From: JAWKHR01 sp041394725
GTDB lineage: Bacteria > Acidobacteriota > Vicinamibacteria > Vicinamibacterales > SCN-69-37
DNA length: 64,000 nt
Direction: 5' to 3'
Assembly: GCA_041394725.1 (NCBI GenBank)
Contig: JAWKHR010000008.1
Location: forward strand, 124,001-188,000
Shown: positions 54,113-62,618 of the stretch, one piece after another
How the letters are laid out: each line of letters begins with the position of its first letter
Numbering within the stretch: position 1 is the first letter of the stretch
Made by a program: the position numbers and the translations under genes
The notes under the pieces: model-generated
The model's database searches: none
What the model was told of the DNA's origin: nothing
What the model saw: only the letters and a program-made list of their open reading frames with translations

Positions 54113-54646
54113 ATGCGAAAGCTGCTTGCGCTGACTGCCGCGTGCGCCGCCATGGTGGCCGCCGTGGTTTCCGGCCGGCAGGCCTCGGTGGAACTCAAGG
54201 TGGGCGACACGGCCCCGGACTTCTCGCTGCCCGGCACCGACGGCCGGACGCACAAGCTGTCCGACTACGCCGGCAGAACCGTCGTCCTCGCCTGGTTCCC
54301 GAAGGCCTTCACCGGTGGTTGAACGGCCGAGTGCCGGTCGCTCCGTGAGAGCGGCGACGTGATTCAGCAGTACGACGTGGCGTATTTCATGATCAGCGTG
54401 GACGACGCCGAGACCAACAAGCGGTTCGCGGAACAGGAAGAGGCGAACTTCCCGATGCTGTCCGACCCGGAGAAGACGACGGCGAACGCCTACGGCGTCC
54501 TGGGACGCAGCGGGTTCGCCAACCGGTGGACGTTCTACATCGGGCCCGACCGGAAGATCCTCTACATCGACAAGGCCATCAGCACGGCCAACGCCGGCCG
54601 CGACCTGGCCAACCGGCTCGCCGAACTGGGCGTGAAGAAGAAGTAG
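54113..54646 (+). CDS. peroxiredoxin with in-frame TGA, probable selenoprotein
   Basis: 177 residues if the TGA at 54320-54322 is read as selenocysteine. A signal peptide (MRKLLALTAACAAMVAAVVS) is followed by an AhpC/BCP-type domain: TAPDFSLPGTDGRTH, VVLAWFPKAFTGG-TGA-TAEC, FMISVDDAETNKRFAEQE, NFPMLSDPEKTTANAYG and a full C-terminus. TGA stands exactly at the peroxidatic cysteine of the TxxC motif; the resolving-type Cys follows four residues later. The frame continues unbroken for 108 codons. A hairpin starts 15 nt after the TGA, where a bacterial SECIS is expected. The alternative is a nonsense mutation or base error (TGC to TGA). Confidence 0.8.
54337..54355 (+). promoter_or_regulatory. 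SECIS-like hairpin after the in-frame TGA
   Basis: GTCGCTC (54337-54343) pairs with GAGCGGC (54349-54355), one G-T, around the loop CGTGA. It begins 15 nt after the TGA, within the range known for bacterial SECIS elements read by SelB. The structure was drawn by hand. Confidence 0.5.
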
Positions 54647-55221
54647 TGCACCACCCCGTCTCCCGCTACCTCGAGTGGTTCGCCGCGGCCGCCGCGAAGG
54701 GCGGCATGGATCCGAAGGCGGCGTGTCTCTCGACGGTGGACGAGACGGGGTGTCCGTCCGGAAGGATGGTGCTCGTCCAGTACGCGGATGAGCGCGGGTT
54801 CACGTTCTTCACCAATCTGGGCAGTCACAAGGCGCGGGCGCTGGCCGCCCGACCGGCCGCGTCGCTCTGCGTCTACTGGCCGTCGATCGACCGGCAGGTG
54901 CGCGTCGAGGGGCTGGCCGAGCCGGTGCCCCTCGCCGAGGCCGACGCCTACTTCGCGAGCCGTCCCCGCGAGAGCCAGATCGGCGCGTGGGCCTCGCGGC
55001 AGAGCGAGGCCCTCGCGTCGCGCGAGGTCCTCGACGCGCGCGTGGCCGAGATGACGGGCCGGTTCGACGGGCGGGACGTGCCCCGGCCGCCCTTCTGGTC
55101 CGGCTACCGGCTCGTGCCGCGGACGATCGAGTTCTGGACGGCGGGCGTCGGACGCCTCCACGACCGCGAGCGGTTCGACCTCGTGGACGGCGGCTGGCGC
55201 GGCCGTCTGCTCTATCCGTGA
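54646..55221 (+). CDS. pdxH: pyridoxamine 5'-phosphate oxidase
   Basis: 191 residues, shorter than E. coli PdxH but with the whole FMN-binding core: MDPKAACLSTVDETGCPSGR, RMVLVQYADERGFTFFTN, GSHKARALAARP and CVYWPSIDRQVRVEGLAE. The C-terminal signature is SGYRLVPRTIEFW and the terminal RLLYP. It makes pyridoxal phosphate in the cytoplasm. The GTG overlaps the peroxiredoxin stop by one base (TAGTG), so it depends on read-through or reinitiation from that gene. Confidence 0.93.
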   Translation: MHHPVSRYLEWFAAAAAKGGMDPKAACLSTVDETGCPSGRMVLVQYADERGFTFFTNLGSHKARALAARPAASLCVYWPSIDRQVRVEGLAEPVPLAEADAYFASRPRESQIGAWASRQSEALASREVLDARVAEMTGRFDGRDVPRPPFWSGYRLVPRTIEFWTAGVGRLHDRERFDLVDGGWRGRLLYP

Positions 55222-55231
55222 GCGACCGGCC

Positions 55232-56125
55232 GTGAGCGACCAGCCCGACAGCCGTGAGGACGCGGCCGCGCCTCCCGAATCCCCGGCCGTGGACACGCCG
55301 GGGCACGGCGCCGCGAGTCCGTCGCTGCGTCTCGACTCGTTCCGCGGCAAGCCCGGCGCGCCACCGCGCTCATCGCCGCCCCCGCCCGGTGACGGCGAGG
55401 CCGACCGGTATTTCCTCGAAGGCCCGCATTCCCGCCTCGGCGAGTTCCTGATCCTCGTCCGCGCGATGCGCGACTTCATCCGCGGCTTTCGCACCCTGCA
55501 CTTCGTGGGGCCGTGCGTGACGATCTTCGGCTCGGCGCGCTTCACCGAGGCCAACCCGCACTACGCGCTCGCGCGCGAGGTCGGCCGGCGCGTGAGCGGG
55601 CTCGGCTTCACCGTGATGACCGGCGGCGGGCCTGGCCTGATGGAGGCCGCCAACCGCGGTGCGAAGGACGCCGGCGGGCTGTCGGTCGCCTGCAACATCG
55701 AGTTGCCGTTCGAGCAGAAGCCCAACCCCTACCTCGACCACTGGATCACCTGCCACTACTTCTTCGTCCGCAAGGTGCTCCTGTTCAAGTACTCCTACGC
55801 GTTCGTCGTGCTGCCGGGCGGCCTGGGCACGCTGGACGAGATGGCCGAGGCGCTCACGCTGATCCAGACGGGCAAGATCCGCAACTTCCCGGTCGTGCTG
55901 ATCGGCACCGCCTACTGGAAGCCGTTCGTGGACCTGCTGCGGGAGATGATCACGCACGGCACGATCGCGGCCACGGATCTCGACCTGTTCCTCGTCACCG
56001 ACGACCTCGACGAGGCGATGGCGCACCTGCAGGAGCACTCGGTGAAGCGCTTCGGGCTCAAGCGCGTCCGCGCCGACCGGCCACGGTGGTGGCTGTTCGA
56101 GGGGCAGCCGAAGAAGAGCAGCTAG
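55232..56125 (+). CDS. LOG family protein (TIGR00730-type)
   Basis: 297 residues. A Pro/Ser-rich, poorly ordered N-terminal ~75 residues precede a Rossmann-like LOG domain: VTIFGSARFTEANPHY, GFTVMTGGGPGLMEAANRGA and the nucleotide-binding PGGLGTLDEMAE. Members cleave nucleoside monophosphates (cytokinin-activating phosphoribohydrolases) and were long called lysine decarboxylases in error. The PGGxGTxxE motif is complete, so activity is likely. The start is GTG 10 nt after pdxH; the three genes from the peroxiredoxin onward form an operon. Confidence 0.9.
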   Translation: MSDQPDSREDAAAPPESPAVDTPGHGAASPSLRLDSFRGKPGAPPRSSPPPPGDGEADRYFLEGPHSRLGEFLILVRAMRDFIRGFRTLHFVGPCVTIFGSARFTEANPHYALAREVGRRVSGLGFTVMTGGGPGLMEAANRGAKDAGGLSVACNIELPFEQKPNPYLDHWITCHYFFVRKVLLFKYSYAFVVLPGGLGTLDEMAEALTLIQTGKIRNFPVVLIGTAYWKPFVDLLREMITHGTIAATDLDLFLVTDDLDEAMAHLQEHSVKRFGLKRVRADRPRWWLFEGQPKKSS

Positions 56126-56146
56126 TCGCGCGCCCGATCGGGGCGC

Positions 56147-57019
56147 CTACGCCTCGCGCGGCCCCGCCATCACCAGCGTGTCGGTCCTCGTGAGCAGCTC
56201 CATCGCGGTGCTGCCGGGGCGGTGCGTGAGGCCCCCACCCAGCCCGACGGCGAGCAGCGTCCGCCCCACGGCCGCGGCGGCGCCGAGCAGCACGTCGGCG
56301 GCGCGGCCGGGGAGCACCTCCGACGCCGGCGGTCCCGGCAGGTCGCGGGCGAGCGCCTCGAGGCGGGCGGCGGCGTCGTGCTGTTGCGCCGCGACGGCTT
56401 CGTCGATCACCTCGCGCCAGGCTTCGTCGGCGTCCGGACGCGGGACCGCGTGCACGAGCGTCACCGGGATGCCGAGTGTCGCGCCCAGCCGGGCGGCGGC
56501 GCGCGCGGCCGCGATCGAGGGCGCCTGGAAGTCCACGCCACACACGATGCGCTGCGGATCCGGCACGCGGGCCTCGCCGTCCGCGGACCACGCGTCCGGC
56601 ACCGCGATCACCGCGTGCGTCGTCGTCGCCAGCAGCCGCGCGGTGGTCGATCCGAGCCACAGGCGGCGCGCGGGTCCGTGGCCGCGGGTGCCGACGACGA
56701 TGAGGCGGGCGCGGGAGGACGAGGCCACCTGCTCGAGGACGTCGGCCGGCGCGCCGATCTCGACGCGCGTGGACACCGTCGGGCGAGCGGCCAGTGGCTC
56801 GAGCGCCGCGGTCACGAGTGCGTCGAGATCCCGGCGTGTCGCCGCCACGAGCGTGCCGGGCGACAGCCGCAGGTCCGCGGCCCGGGCGAGCAGGGCGTCC
56901 ACTGCGGCGGCGACGGTCAGTGGCGCGTCGAGCCGCGAGGCGAGCGTGGCGGCCACGCGGACGACCGGGGCGGACCGCGTCGAGAAATCCACGCCGCAGA
57001 TCACCGGAGTCCGATCCAT
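56147..57019 (-). CDS. universal stress protein with two UspA domains
   Basis: 290 residues, two tandem UspA folds. The first ends VVGTRGHGPARRLWLGSTTA with RLLATTTHAVIAVP, which keeps the ATP-binding G-2x-G-9x-G(S/T) pattern. The second starts RIVCGVDFQAPSIAAARAAA and ends LLAVGLGGGLTHRPGSTAME, a degenerate version of the motif. It probably responds to stress in the cytoplasm. TAGACT lies 8 nt before the ATG, with no ribosome binding site. It lies divergent from the cytochrome cluster. Confidence 0.9.
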   Translation of the reverse strand: MDRTPVICGVDFSTRSAPVVRVAATLASRLDAPLTVAAAVDALLARAADLRLSPGTLVAATRRDLDALVTAALEPLAARPTVSTRVEIGAPADVLEQVASSSRARLIVVGTRGHGPARRLWLGSTTARLLATTTHAVIAVPDAWSADGEARVPDPQRIVCGVDFQAPSIAAARAAARLGATLGIPVTLVHAVPRPDADEAWREVIDEAVAAQQHDAAARLEALARDLPGPPASEVLPGRAADVLLGAAAAVGRTLLAVGLGGGLTHRPGSTAMELLTRTDTLVMAGPREA

Positions 57020-57027
57020 CGCGAGAC

Positions 57028-57033
57028 AGTCTA
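57028..57033 (-). promoter_or_regulatory. candidate -10 element (TAGACT) of the universal stress protein gene
   Basis: TAGACT ends 8 nt before the ATG at 57019; leaderless spacing. Confidence 0.35.
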
Positions 57034-57150
57034 TGCAACTTCCGCCGCGTGTCGCTCGAGTCCGTCGCGTGCCCGGATTGGCACGCCCGGCGGCGGTTCG
57101 GGCTGATGCCAGAGAGACGTTCCGGCCTAGAGCCCACCCGCAGGCATGAG

Positions 57151-57192
57151 CCTTGCTGTATCAAGGCGTCGGCGCCGGATGATTCCGGCGCC
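57151..57192 (+). promoter_or_regulatory. dyad and hairpin upstream of the decaheme cytochrome gene
   Basis: CCTTG-CTGTAT-CAAGG (57151-57166) is a possible operator. It is followed by a perfect 8-bp hairpin GGCGCCGG/CCGGCGCC (57171-57192) just before the ribosome binding site GGGAGGCGG. The hairpin could protect the mRNA or modulate its translation. Confidence 0.4.
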
Positions 57193-57207
57193 GCCGGGAG
57201 GCGGAAG

Positions 57208-58212
57208 ATGGGACGAGCACTCAGAGGTTCAGGGCCGAAGTTGTGGATGGCCTGCGGGTTAGCGGCATGGCTCGCAGCGTTTGCGACGGTGCAGGCCCAG
57301 ACGACACCCCGTGCTGCGGTACCCGCGCCCGAGGATGAATCCTCGGCCGTGGGGGATATTCCGCAGCCTCAGGCCGCGCAGCAGTCTGGAGCACAGAGCG
57401 GTGCGACCTACGTCGGCCAGGACGCGTGCCTGACCTGCCACGACGACCCGAAGTACGACAACAAGGGGACGCCGCACGCGCGGGCGGCCGATCCGCGGAC
57501 GCCGGCGGCGAAGCAGGGGTGCGAGTCGTGCCACGGCCCGGGCAGTCTCCACATGGAGGACCCGCAGGCCAACCATGTCCGGATCTTCCCGAAGGTCTCG
57601 GCCGACGAGGTCAACGACACGTGCACGAGCTGCCACAACCGGGGTGAGCACGCCCTGTGGGACGGCAGCGCGCACCAGAGCCGCGACCTCTCCTGCGTGA
57701 CGTGCCACAGCGTGCACTCGCCGAAGTCGGAGACGGGCCAGCTCAAGGCGCGCGGCCAGGCGGACCTCTGCGCGACCTGCCACCGCGACAAGGTCGCGAA
57801 GCTGGACCGGTCGGGCCACATGCCCGTGCGCGAGGGCAAGATGCAGTGCAGCACGTGCCACAACACGCACGGCAGCACGAACACGAAGATGCTGCGGACG
57901 GGCGACTCGATCGCCGAGCTCTGCACGTCGTGCCACGCCGACAAGCGCGGGCCGTATCTCTGGGAGCACGCGCCGAGCCGTGACGGCTGCGTCACGTGCC
58001 ACGACCCGCACGGGTCCTCGAACGAGCGGATGCTGGTGACGCGTCTGCCGATCCTCTGCCAGCGGTGCCACGTGGCGACGCGCCACCCGAGCACCATCTA
58101 CGACGAGGCGCTGATCAACACGAGCGCGCGCACCTACGCGCGGTCGTGCGTGACGTGCCATGCGGCCATCCACGGGTCGAACCACCCGTCGGGGCAGCGC
58201 TTCATCCGGTGA
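57208..58212 (+). CDS. decaheme c-type cytochrome, MtrA/DmsE type
   Basis: 334 residues with a signal region ending VQAQT. Ten CXXCH motifs: CLTCH, CESCH, CTSCH, CVTCH, CATCH, CSTCH, CTSCH, CVTCH, CQRCH and CVTCH, regularly spaced as in MtrA and DmsE, periplasmic decaheme wires that carry electrons through an outer-membrane porin. The ATG follows GGGAGGCGG. The MtrB-type porin gene follows after 8 nt, so the pair probably forms one conduit. A 188-bp upstream region contains a dyad and a hairpin. Confidence 0.95.
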   Translation: MGRALRGSGPKLWMACGLAAWLAAFATVQAQTTPRAAVPAPEDESSAVGDIPQPQAAQQSGAQSGATYVGQDACLTCHDDPKYDNKGTPHARAADPRTPAAKQGCESCHGPGSLHMEDPQANHVRIFPKVSADEVNDTCTSCHNRGEHALWDGSAHQSRDLSCVTCHSVHSPKSETGQLKARGQADLCATCHRDKVAKLDRSGHMPVREGKMQCSTCHNTHGSTNTKMLRTGDSIAELCTSCHADKRGPYLWEHAPSRDGCVTCHDPHGSSNERMLVTRLPILCQRCHVATRHPSTIYDEALINTSARTYARSCVTCHAAIHGSNHPSGQRFIR

Positions 58213-58220
58213 GGGTCATC

Positions 58221-60386
58221 ATGCGCATCTCACGTGCAGCAGCGATTCTCAGTCTGATCCTGGCGCCGGCGGTGGCGTCGGCCCAGACCCCGACCCAGTC
58301 GACCACGCCCACGACGACGGGCTGGATCGACTTCGGCGTCCGCGGCACCAGCCTCGACGGTGACGGGGCGCGCTACGAGCGCTATCGCGACATGGGCGAC
58401 GGGCTGTTCCTCGAGACGGTCCGCGCCACGCAGGACCGCGGCGACTGGCTGTTCAGCTTCTTCGGCGATCACGTCGGGCGGCGCGACCAGCGGCTCACCG
58501 GCCGGTTCGACCGGCCCGGGACGTTCAAGAGCTACGTCCAGTGGGACCAGATCCCGATGCTCATGAGCCGCGAGACGCGGAGCCTGTTCCGGACGACGGC
58601 GCCCGGCGTGATCGAGATCGACGACTCGATCCAGGCGCAGGTGCAGGCCAGCTCGAGCGCGCTGCCGGGGCTGTTCGCGGCCAACGCGACGCAGTTCGAC
58701 ACGAAGTCGCGCCGGCACATCTTCGAGACCGGCGCGCAGTACCTGGCGACGCCGGAGCTGGCGTTGAACTTCCGCGTCAAGCACACGGACCGCGAGGGCG
58801 TGATTCCGTACGGCGGCTCGTTCGGGCACAGCAGCCTGGTCGAGACGCCGGCGCCGGTCAACCACCGGCTGACCGACGTCAACGCCGGCGCCGAGTACCA
58901 GGCCGGCGACTGGCTGTTCCGTGGCGGCTACCTGGCCTCGGTGTTCCACAACGAGATCACGACGCTCACGTTCGACAGCCCGTTCCGGCTCGACGACACC
59001 TCGTCGGCGTCGTCGCGCGGGCGGCTCTCGCTCGCGCCGAGCAGCACCTACTTCGCGGTCAACGGCCTGGCCTCGGTGAAGCTGCCGTATCGCTCGCGGG
59101 CGACGGCCTACCTCTCGGTGGGATCGCTCAAGGACGCCGGCGACCCGATCATGCCGCAGACGGCCAACACGGCGACGACCGGCCTGCTGCCGCTCGACCG
59201 GACGACGGTCGAGGGCGAGGCGCGGACGACGTCGTACAACCTCGGCTTCACGTCGCGGCCCACCCGCCAGGTGGACGTGAACCTGAAGTTCCGGTCGTAC
59301 GACTACGACAACCGCACGCCCGAGTTCGCGATGGTGCAGCGGGTGGCGTACGACAACTCGCCCTCGACGGTGAACCCGGCGGTGTACACCGAGCCGTTCG
59401 GCGTCACGCGGCGGTCGTTCGACGCGGACTTCCGGCTGACCCCCGCGCACGCGGTGACGGCCGGCGTCGGCTACACCCACCTCGGCGAGGACCGGACGCA
59501 CCGGATCTACGAGTCCACGAGCGAGAACATCTTCCGCCTGACGTTCGACTCGGTCGGCACCCAGTGGCTCACGCTGCGCACGAAGTACGAGCACTCGCAG
59601 AAGCGCGGCCAGGGGCTGGACATCGAGCTGCTCGAGGAGGTCGGCGAGCAGACCGGCATGCGGCACTTCGACATCGCGCCGCGTGACCGCGACCGGGTGA
59701 CGATGATCGGCACGATCGTCGCGACCGACATGCTGTCGCTGAACGGGTCGGTGGCCGCGGGCAAGGACGACTACATCCAGAGCGTCTTCGGCCTCCGCGA
59801 CAACAGCCACCGCGTCTACAGCGCCGGCTTCGACGTCGTCCCGACGAACAACGCCAGCGTGCACGCGTCGTACTCCTACGAGAAGTACAACGCGCTGTCC
59901 CGGTCGCGCCAGGCCAACCCGGGCGTGCAGTTCGACGACCCGTCGCGCAACTGGGCGACCGACTCGAGCGACCGCGCGCACTCGTTCTTCGTCAACGCCG
60001 AGGTGCTGCACGTCCACGAGAAGGTGGACCTGCAGTTCAGCTACGACTACAGCCGCGCGCGCGCGACCTACGAGTACATCACCGGCGCCGTGGCGAACCG
60101 CACGCTCCCCGAGGAGGTCGTCGTCACGACCACGCTGCCCACGCCGACGCAGCTCCCGCCGACGCTGAGCGAGCTCCATCGCGCCGTGGCCAACATGACC
60201 TACTGGGCCACGCCGAAGCTGGGGCTTGACGTCAGCTACTGGTATGAGCGATATGACGTGGAGGACTTCACGCTCGACGCGCAGGCGAACCAGGATCTGG
60301 TGCGCGGCAACGTCGTGCTGCTGGGGTACTACTACCTGCCCTACACCGCCAACACGGTCTGGGGCCGGGTGATCTACAGGTTCTGA
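58221..60386 (+). CDS. MtrB/PioB-type outer-membrane porin
   Basis: 721 residues: signal peptide (MRISRAAAILSLILAPAVAS), then a large beta-barrel with alternating strands ending in VWGRVIYRF, a typical outer-membrane C-terminus with terminal Phe. Strand patterns such as FRVKHTDREGVIPYG, YEHSQKRGQGLD and VHASYSYEKYNAL match the decaheme-associated outer-membrane protein family. It sheathes the decaheme cytochrome in the outer membrane. The N-terminal CXXC of Shewanella MtrB is not seen. It is cotranscribed with the cytochrome gene upstream. Confidence 0.92.
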   Translation: MRISRAAAILSLILAPAVASAQTPTQSTTPTTTGWIDFGVRGTSLDGDGARYERYRDMGDGLFLETVRATQDRGDWLFSFFGDHVGRRDQRLTGRFDRPGTFKSYVQWDQIPMLMSRETRSLFRTTAPGVIEIDDSIQAQVQASSSALPGLFAANATQFDTKSRRHIFETGAQYLATPELALNFRVKHTDREGVIPYGGSFGHSSLVETPAPVNHRLTDVNAGAEYQAGDWLFRGGYLASVFHNEITTLTFDSPFRLDDTSSASSRGRLSLAPSSTYFAVNGLASVKLPYRSRATAYLSVGSLKDAGDPIMPQTANTATTGLLPLDRTTVEGEARTTSYNLGFTSRPTRQVDVNLKFRSYDYDNRTPEFAMVQRVAYDNSPSTVNPAVYTEPFGVTRRSFDADFRLTPAHAVTAGVGYTHLGEDRTHRIYESTSENIFRLTFDSVGTQWLTLRTKYEHSQKRGQGLDIELLEEVGEQTGMRHFDIAPRDRDRVTMIGTIVATDMLSLNGSVAAGKDDYIQSVFGLRDNSHRVYSAGFDVVPTNNASVHASYSYEKYNALSRSRQANPGVQFDDPSRNWATDSSDRAHSFFVNAEVLHVHEKVDLQFSYDYSRARATYEYITGAVANRTLPEEVVVTTTLPTPTQLPPTLSELHRAVANMTYWATPKLGLDVSYWYERYDVEDFTLDAQANQDLVRGNVVLLGYYYLPYTANTVWGRVIYRF

Positions 60387-60397
60387 GCGCCGGTTCC

Positions 60398-60441
60398 GGT
60401 CGCGGCCCGGCGCCGGAGTCCTCCGGGGTCGGGCCGCGACC
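60398..60441 (+). terminator. strong hairpin between porin and cytochrome genes
   Basis: A perfect 11-bp stem, GGTCGCGGCCC (60398-60408) and GGGCCGCGACC (60431-60441), encloses a second hairpin CCGGAG-TC-CTCCGG. It is not followed by a T-run, so it may be an attenuator or a processing/stability element that sets different levels for porin and cytochrome. Confidence 0.5.
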
Positions 60442-60458
60442 TTGCTAGGAGCAGCATC

Positions 60459-60806
60459 ATGCGTGCTTTCGTCGTCACCGTGGTCGGCGCCGTCATGGCG
60501 GCGGCCGTCACCTACGCCCAGAACCCCGATCCCCAGAAGGTCGCCGCGGGCAAGACCGCCTACGACACGTTCCGGTGTTCCACCTGTCACATGATCGACG
60601 GCAAGGGCAACAAGCGGTTCCCGCTCGATGGCGTCGGCGCCAAGGTCTCCGCCGACGACATCCGCAAGTGGCTCGTCTCGCCCGCCGAGATGGAGGCCAA
60701 GCTCGAGAAACCGCCGTCCCTGAAGATGTCCACCGGCATGCGCAACAAGAAGCTGACCGACGCCGACGTGGACAACCTCGTCGCCTACATGCTCAGTCTC
60801 AAGTAG
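60459..60806 (+). CDS. monoheme cytochrome c, periplasmic
   Basis: 115 residues. A signal peptide (MRAFVVTVVGAVMAAAVTYA) is followed by a class I cytochrome c domain: GKTAYDTFRCSTCHMIDGKG (heme at CSTCH), a candidate axial Met in LKMSTGMRNKKLT and the C-terminal helix VDNLVAYMLSL. It probably shuttles electrons in the periplasm between the NapC-like protein and the decaheme protein. GCTAGGAGC precedes the ATG. Confidence 0.93.
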   Translation: MRAFVVTVVGAVMAAAVTYAQNPDPQKVAAGKTAYDTFRCSTCHMIDGKGNKRFPLDGVGAKVSADDIRKWLVSPAEMEAKLEKPPSLKMSTGMRNKKLTDADVDNLVAYMLSLK

Positions 60807-60849
60807 CGACGTCGTCCGACGACCTCCCCTCGTCGACGTGGAGCCCGTG

Positions 60850-62148
60850 ATGCCCGACGCCCGCCTGTCCCGCAACCCTCTCTCGCTCGCCGGCGCGTGG
60901 CTCACGACGCTCAGCGCGTTCTCGTTTCTCACCTACCTGGGACTGAGCGCGTTCGGACTCATCGGCAGTCCGTACGCCGGGATCTTCGGGTTCGTCTTCC
61001 TGCCGGCCTGCTTCCTGTTCGGGCTGGCGCTCATCCCGCTCGGCATGTGGCGGGAGGGGCGCCGGCGCCGGGCGGGGAAGGCCCCCTGGGAGTGGCCCGC
61101 CGTCAACCTCGGCCTGGCCGGCACGCGGCGCGTCGCGGCCGTCATCCTGCTGCTCACGCTCGTCAACCTCGGCATCGTCGCCATCGCCGGCACCGGCGCC
61201 GCGCATTACATGGAGTCGAACCAGTTCTGCGGCCAGGTGTGCCACACGCCGATGCAGCCCGAGTTCGCCTCGCACCAGGTGTCGCCCCACGCGCGCGTGG
61301 AGTGCGTCGCCTGCCACGTGGCGCCCGGCGCCGCCGGGTTCGTCACCGCCAAGCTCAACGGCACCCGCCAGCTCTTCCTGGTCGCCACCGGCGGCTACAG
61401 CCGGCCGATTCCGTCGCCCCGTGACCGCATGCCGCGCGCGGCCGAGACCTGCGCCGAGTGCCACACGCCGGGTCGCCCCGACCGCGAGGTCCTCCGGACC
61501 TACCGCACCTACGCCGACGACGAGGAGAGCACCGAGACCGTCTCGACGATGACGATGCTCGTCGCGGCCATCCACTGGCACGCACGGCCCGACGTGCAGA
61601 TCGAGTACGTCGCCACCGACGAGGCCGGCGAGAACATCCCCTACATCCGCGTGGTCGATCCCGCGGGCCGGGCGACCGAGTACTTCGCCGAGGGCACGAC
61701 GTCGCGGCCCGCGGGCACGCTCCGCACCATGGACTGCCTCGACTGCCACAACCGCCCGGCGCACGGCATGACGCTCGACGCGTCGCAGGCCGTCGATCAG
61801 GCGATCGCGCGCGGCGAGATCAGCCGATCGCTGCCGTTCGCGAAGCGCGACGTGGTGGCCGCCATCTCCGAGACCTACCCCGACGCGCAGGCCGCCGAGG
61901 CCGGCATCCGCCAGAAGCTCTCCGAGGCCTTCGGCGCGAATCCCGACACCGCGGCCGCCATCGAGGCCGCTCAGCGGCTCTACCGCACCAACGTGTTCCC
62001 CGCGATGAACGTGACGTGGGGGACGTACACGACGCAGCTCGGCCATTCCCAGCTGCCGGGATGCTTCCGCTGCCACGACGACGGACACACCGCGTCCGAC
62101 GGACGGATCGTCCGGCAGGACTGCGAACTCTGTCACCGCGAACAATAG
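60850..62148 (+). CDS. NapC/NirT-type multiheme membrane cytochrome
   Basis: 432 residues. Two or three N-terminal membrane helices (LTTLSAFSFLTYLGLSAFG, FVFLPACFLFGLALIPLG, VAAVILLLTLVNLGIVAIAG) precede a periplasmic multiheme part. Heme motifs: FCGQVCH (a CX3CH spacing), CVACH, CAECH, CLDCH, CFRCH and CELCH, six in all. HTPMQPEFASHQVSPHARVE is typical of the NapC/NrfH-like quinol dehydrogenases. It probably takes electrons from menaquinol and passes them to the cytochromes encoded upstream. The ATG at 60850 has GGAG at good spacing; a GTG at 60838 is possible. Confidence 0.9.
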   Translation: MPDARLSRNPLSLAGAWLTTLSAFSFLTYLGLSAFGLIGSPYAGIFGFVFLPACFLFGLALIPLGMWREGRRRRAGKAPWEWPAVNLGLAGTRRVAAVILLLTLVNLGIVAIAGTGAAHYMESNQFCGQVCHTPMQPEFASHQVSPHARVECVACHVAPGAAGFVTAKLNGTRQLFLVATGGYSRPIPSPRDRMPRAAETCAECHTPGRPDREVLRTYRTYADDEESTETVSTMTMLVAAIHWHARPDVQIEYVATDEAGENIPYIRVVDPAGRATEYFAEGTTSRPAGTLRTMDCLDCHNRPAHGMTLDASQAVDQAIARGEISRSLPFAKRDVVAAISETYPDAQAAEAGIRQKLSEAFGANPDTAAAIEAAQRLYRTNVFPAMNVTWGTYTTQLGHSQLPGCFRCHDDGHTASDGRIVRQDCELCHREQ

Positions 62149-62217
62149 ATCGTGCGAACGGCCGCCGGGCCGTGAACGGGAAGACGCGCGGGCGGGGTCG
62201 TGCGAGGGGCAGCCGCG

Positions 62218-62469
62218 TCAGGACGCGAGCATCGCCTGGAGCCGGCGAATCTGCTCGGCCGGGCTCGTCGCGATGCCGCACGCCCGTCCCTGCTCGACCT
62301 GCGCCCAGATGGGGCAGCCCTCGCAGTTCCGGTCCGGCCCCGAGGCGCGGACGGTCCGGTACGGGTACTCGCAGATCCAGACGAGCGGCTGCGGGCCCGA
62401 TCGCTGCGGACCGGGGATGCGGCCCCAGTGGCAGACGGGCGTCCCGAGAGTGGCGCGGGCCGGCTTCAC
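62218..62469 (-). CDS. small Cys-containing protein of unknown function
   Basis: 83 residues; no family recognised. Five cysteines, with NCEGCPIWAQVEQGRACG forming a possible metal or redox site and WICEYPYRTVRASG before it. The pattern resembles small soluble proteins in other environmental genomes, but I cannot name them. The start is a GTG with no clear ribosome binding site, so both start and expression are uncertain. It converges with the cytochrome operon. Confidence 0.5.
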   Translation of the reverse strand: MKPARATLGTPVCHWGRIPGPQRSGPQPLVWICEYPYRTVRASGPDRNCEGCPIWAQVEQGRACGIATSPAEQIRRLQAMLAS

Positions 62470-62618
62470 GCGGGTTCACAGAGGCAAACCGTGTACCTGT
62501 ACGAGGCCGGCCGACGGCCCCCTCGGTACGGCGTCACGGCGGCGGCCCGCGCAAGCGACCCGGTAAGAAGCACCGGTTTTCGAAACGCGGCCGGCCAGTA
62601 CCGTAATCGGATCCGGTA

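Noticed and set aside
54359..54646. Separate 95-codon gene starting after the TGA of the peroxiredoxin
   Set aside because: It begins in the middle of the thioredoxin-like fold with no ribosome binding site and continues the upstream frame exactly; reading the two as one protein explains all features.
57151..57166. FNR/CRP-type site (TTGxT..ATCAA) upstream of the decaheme gene
   Set aside because: The spacing is two bases too short for FNR and the halves are imperfect; kept only as an unspecified dyad.
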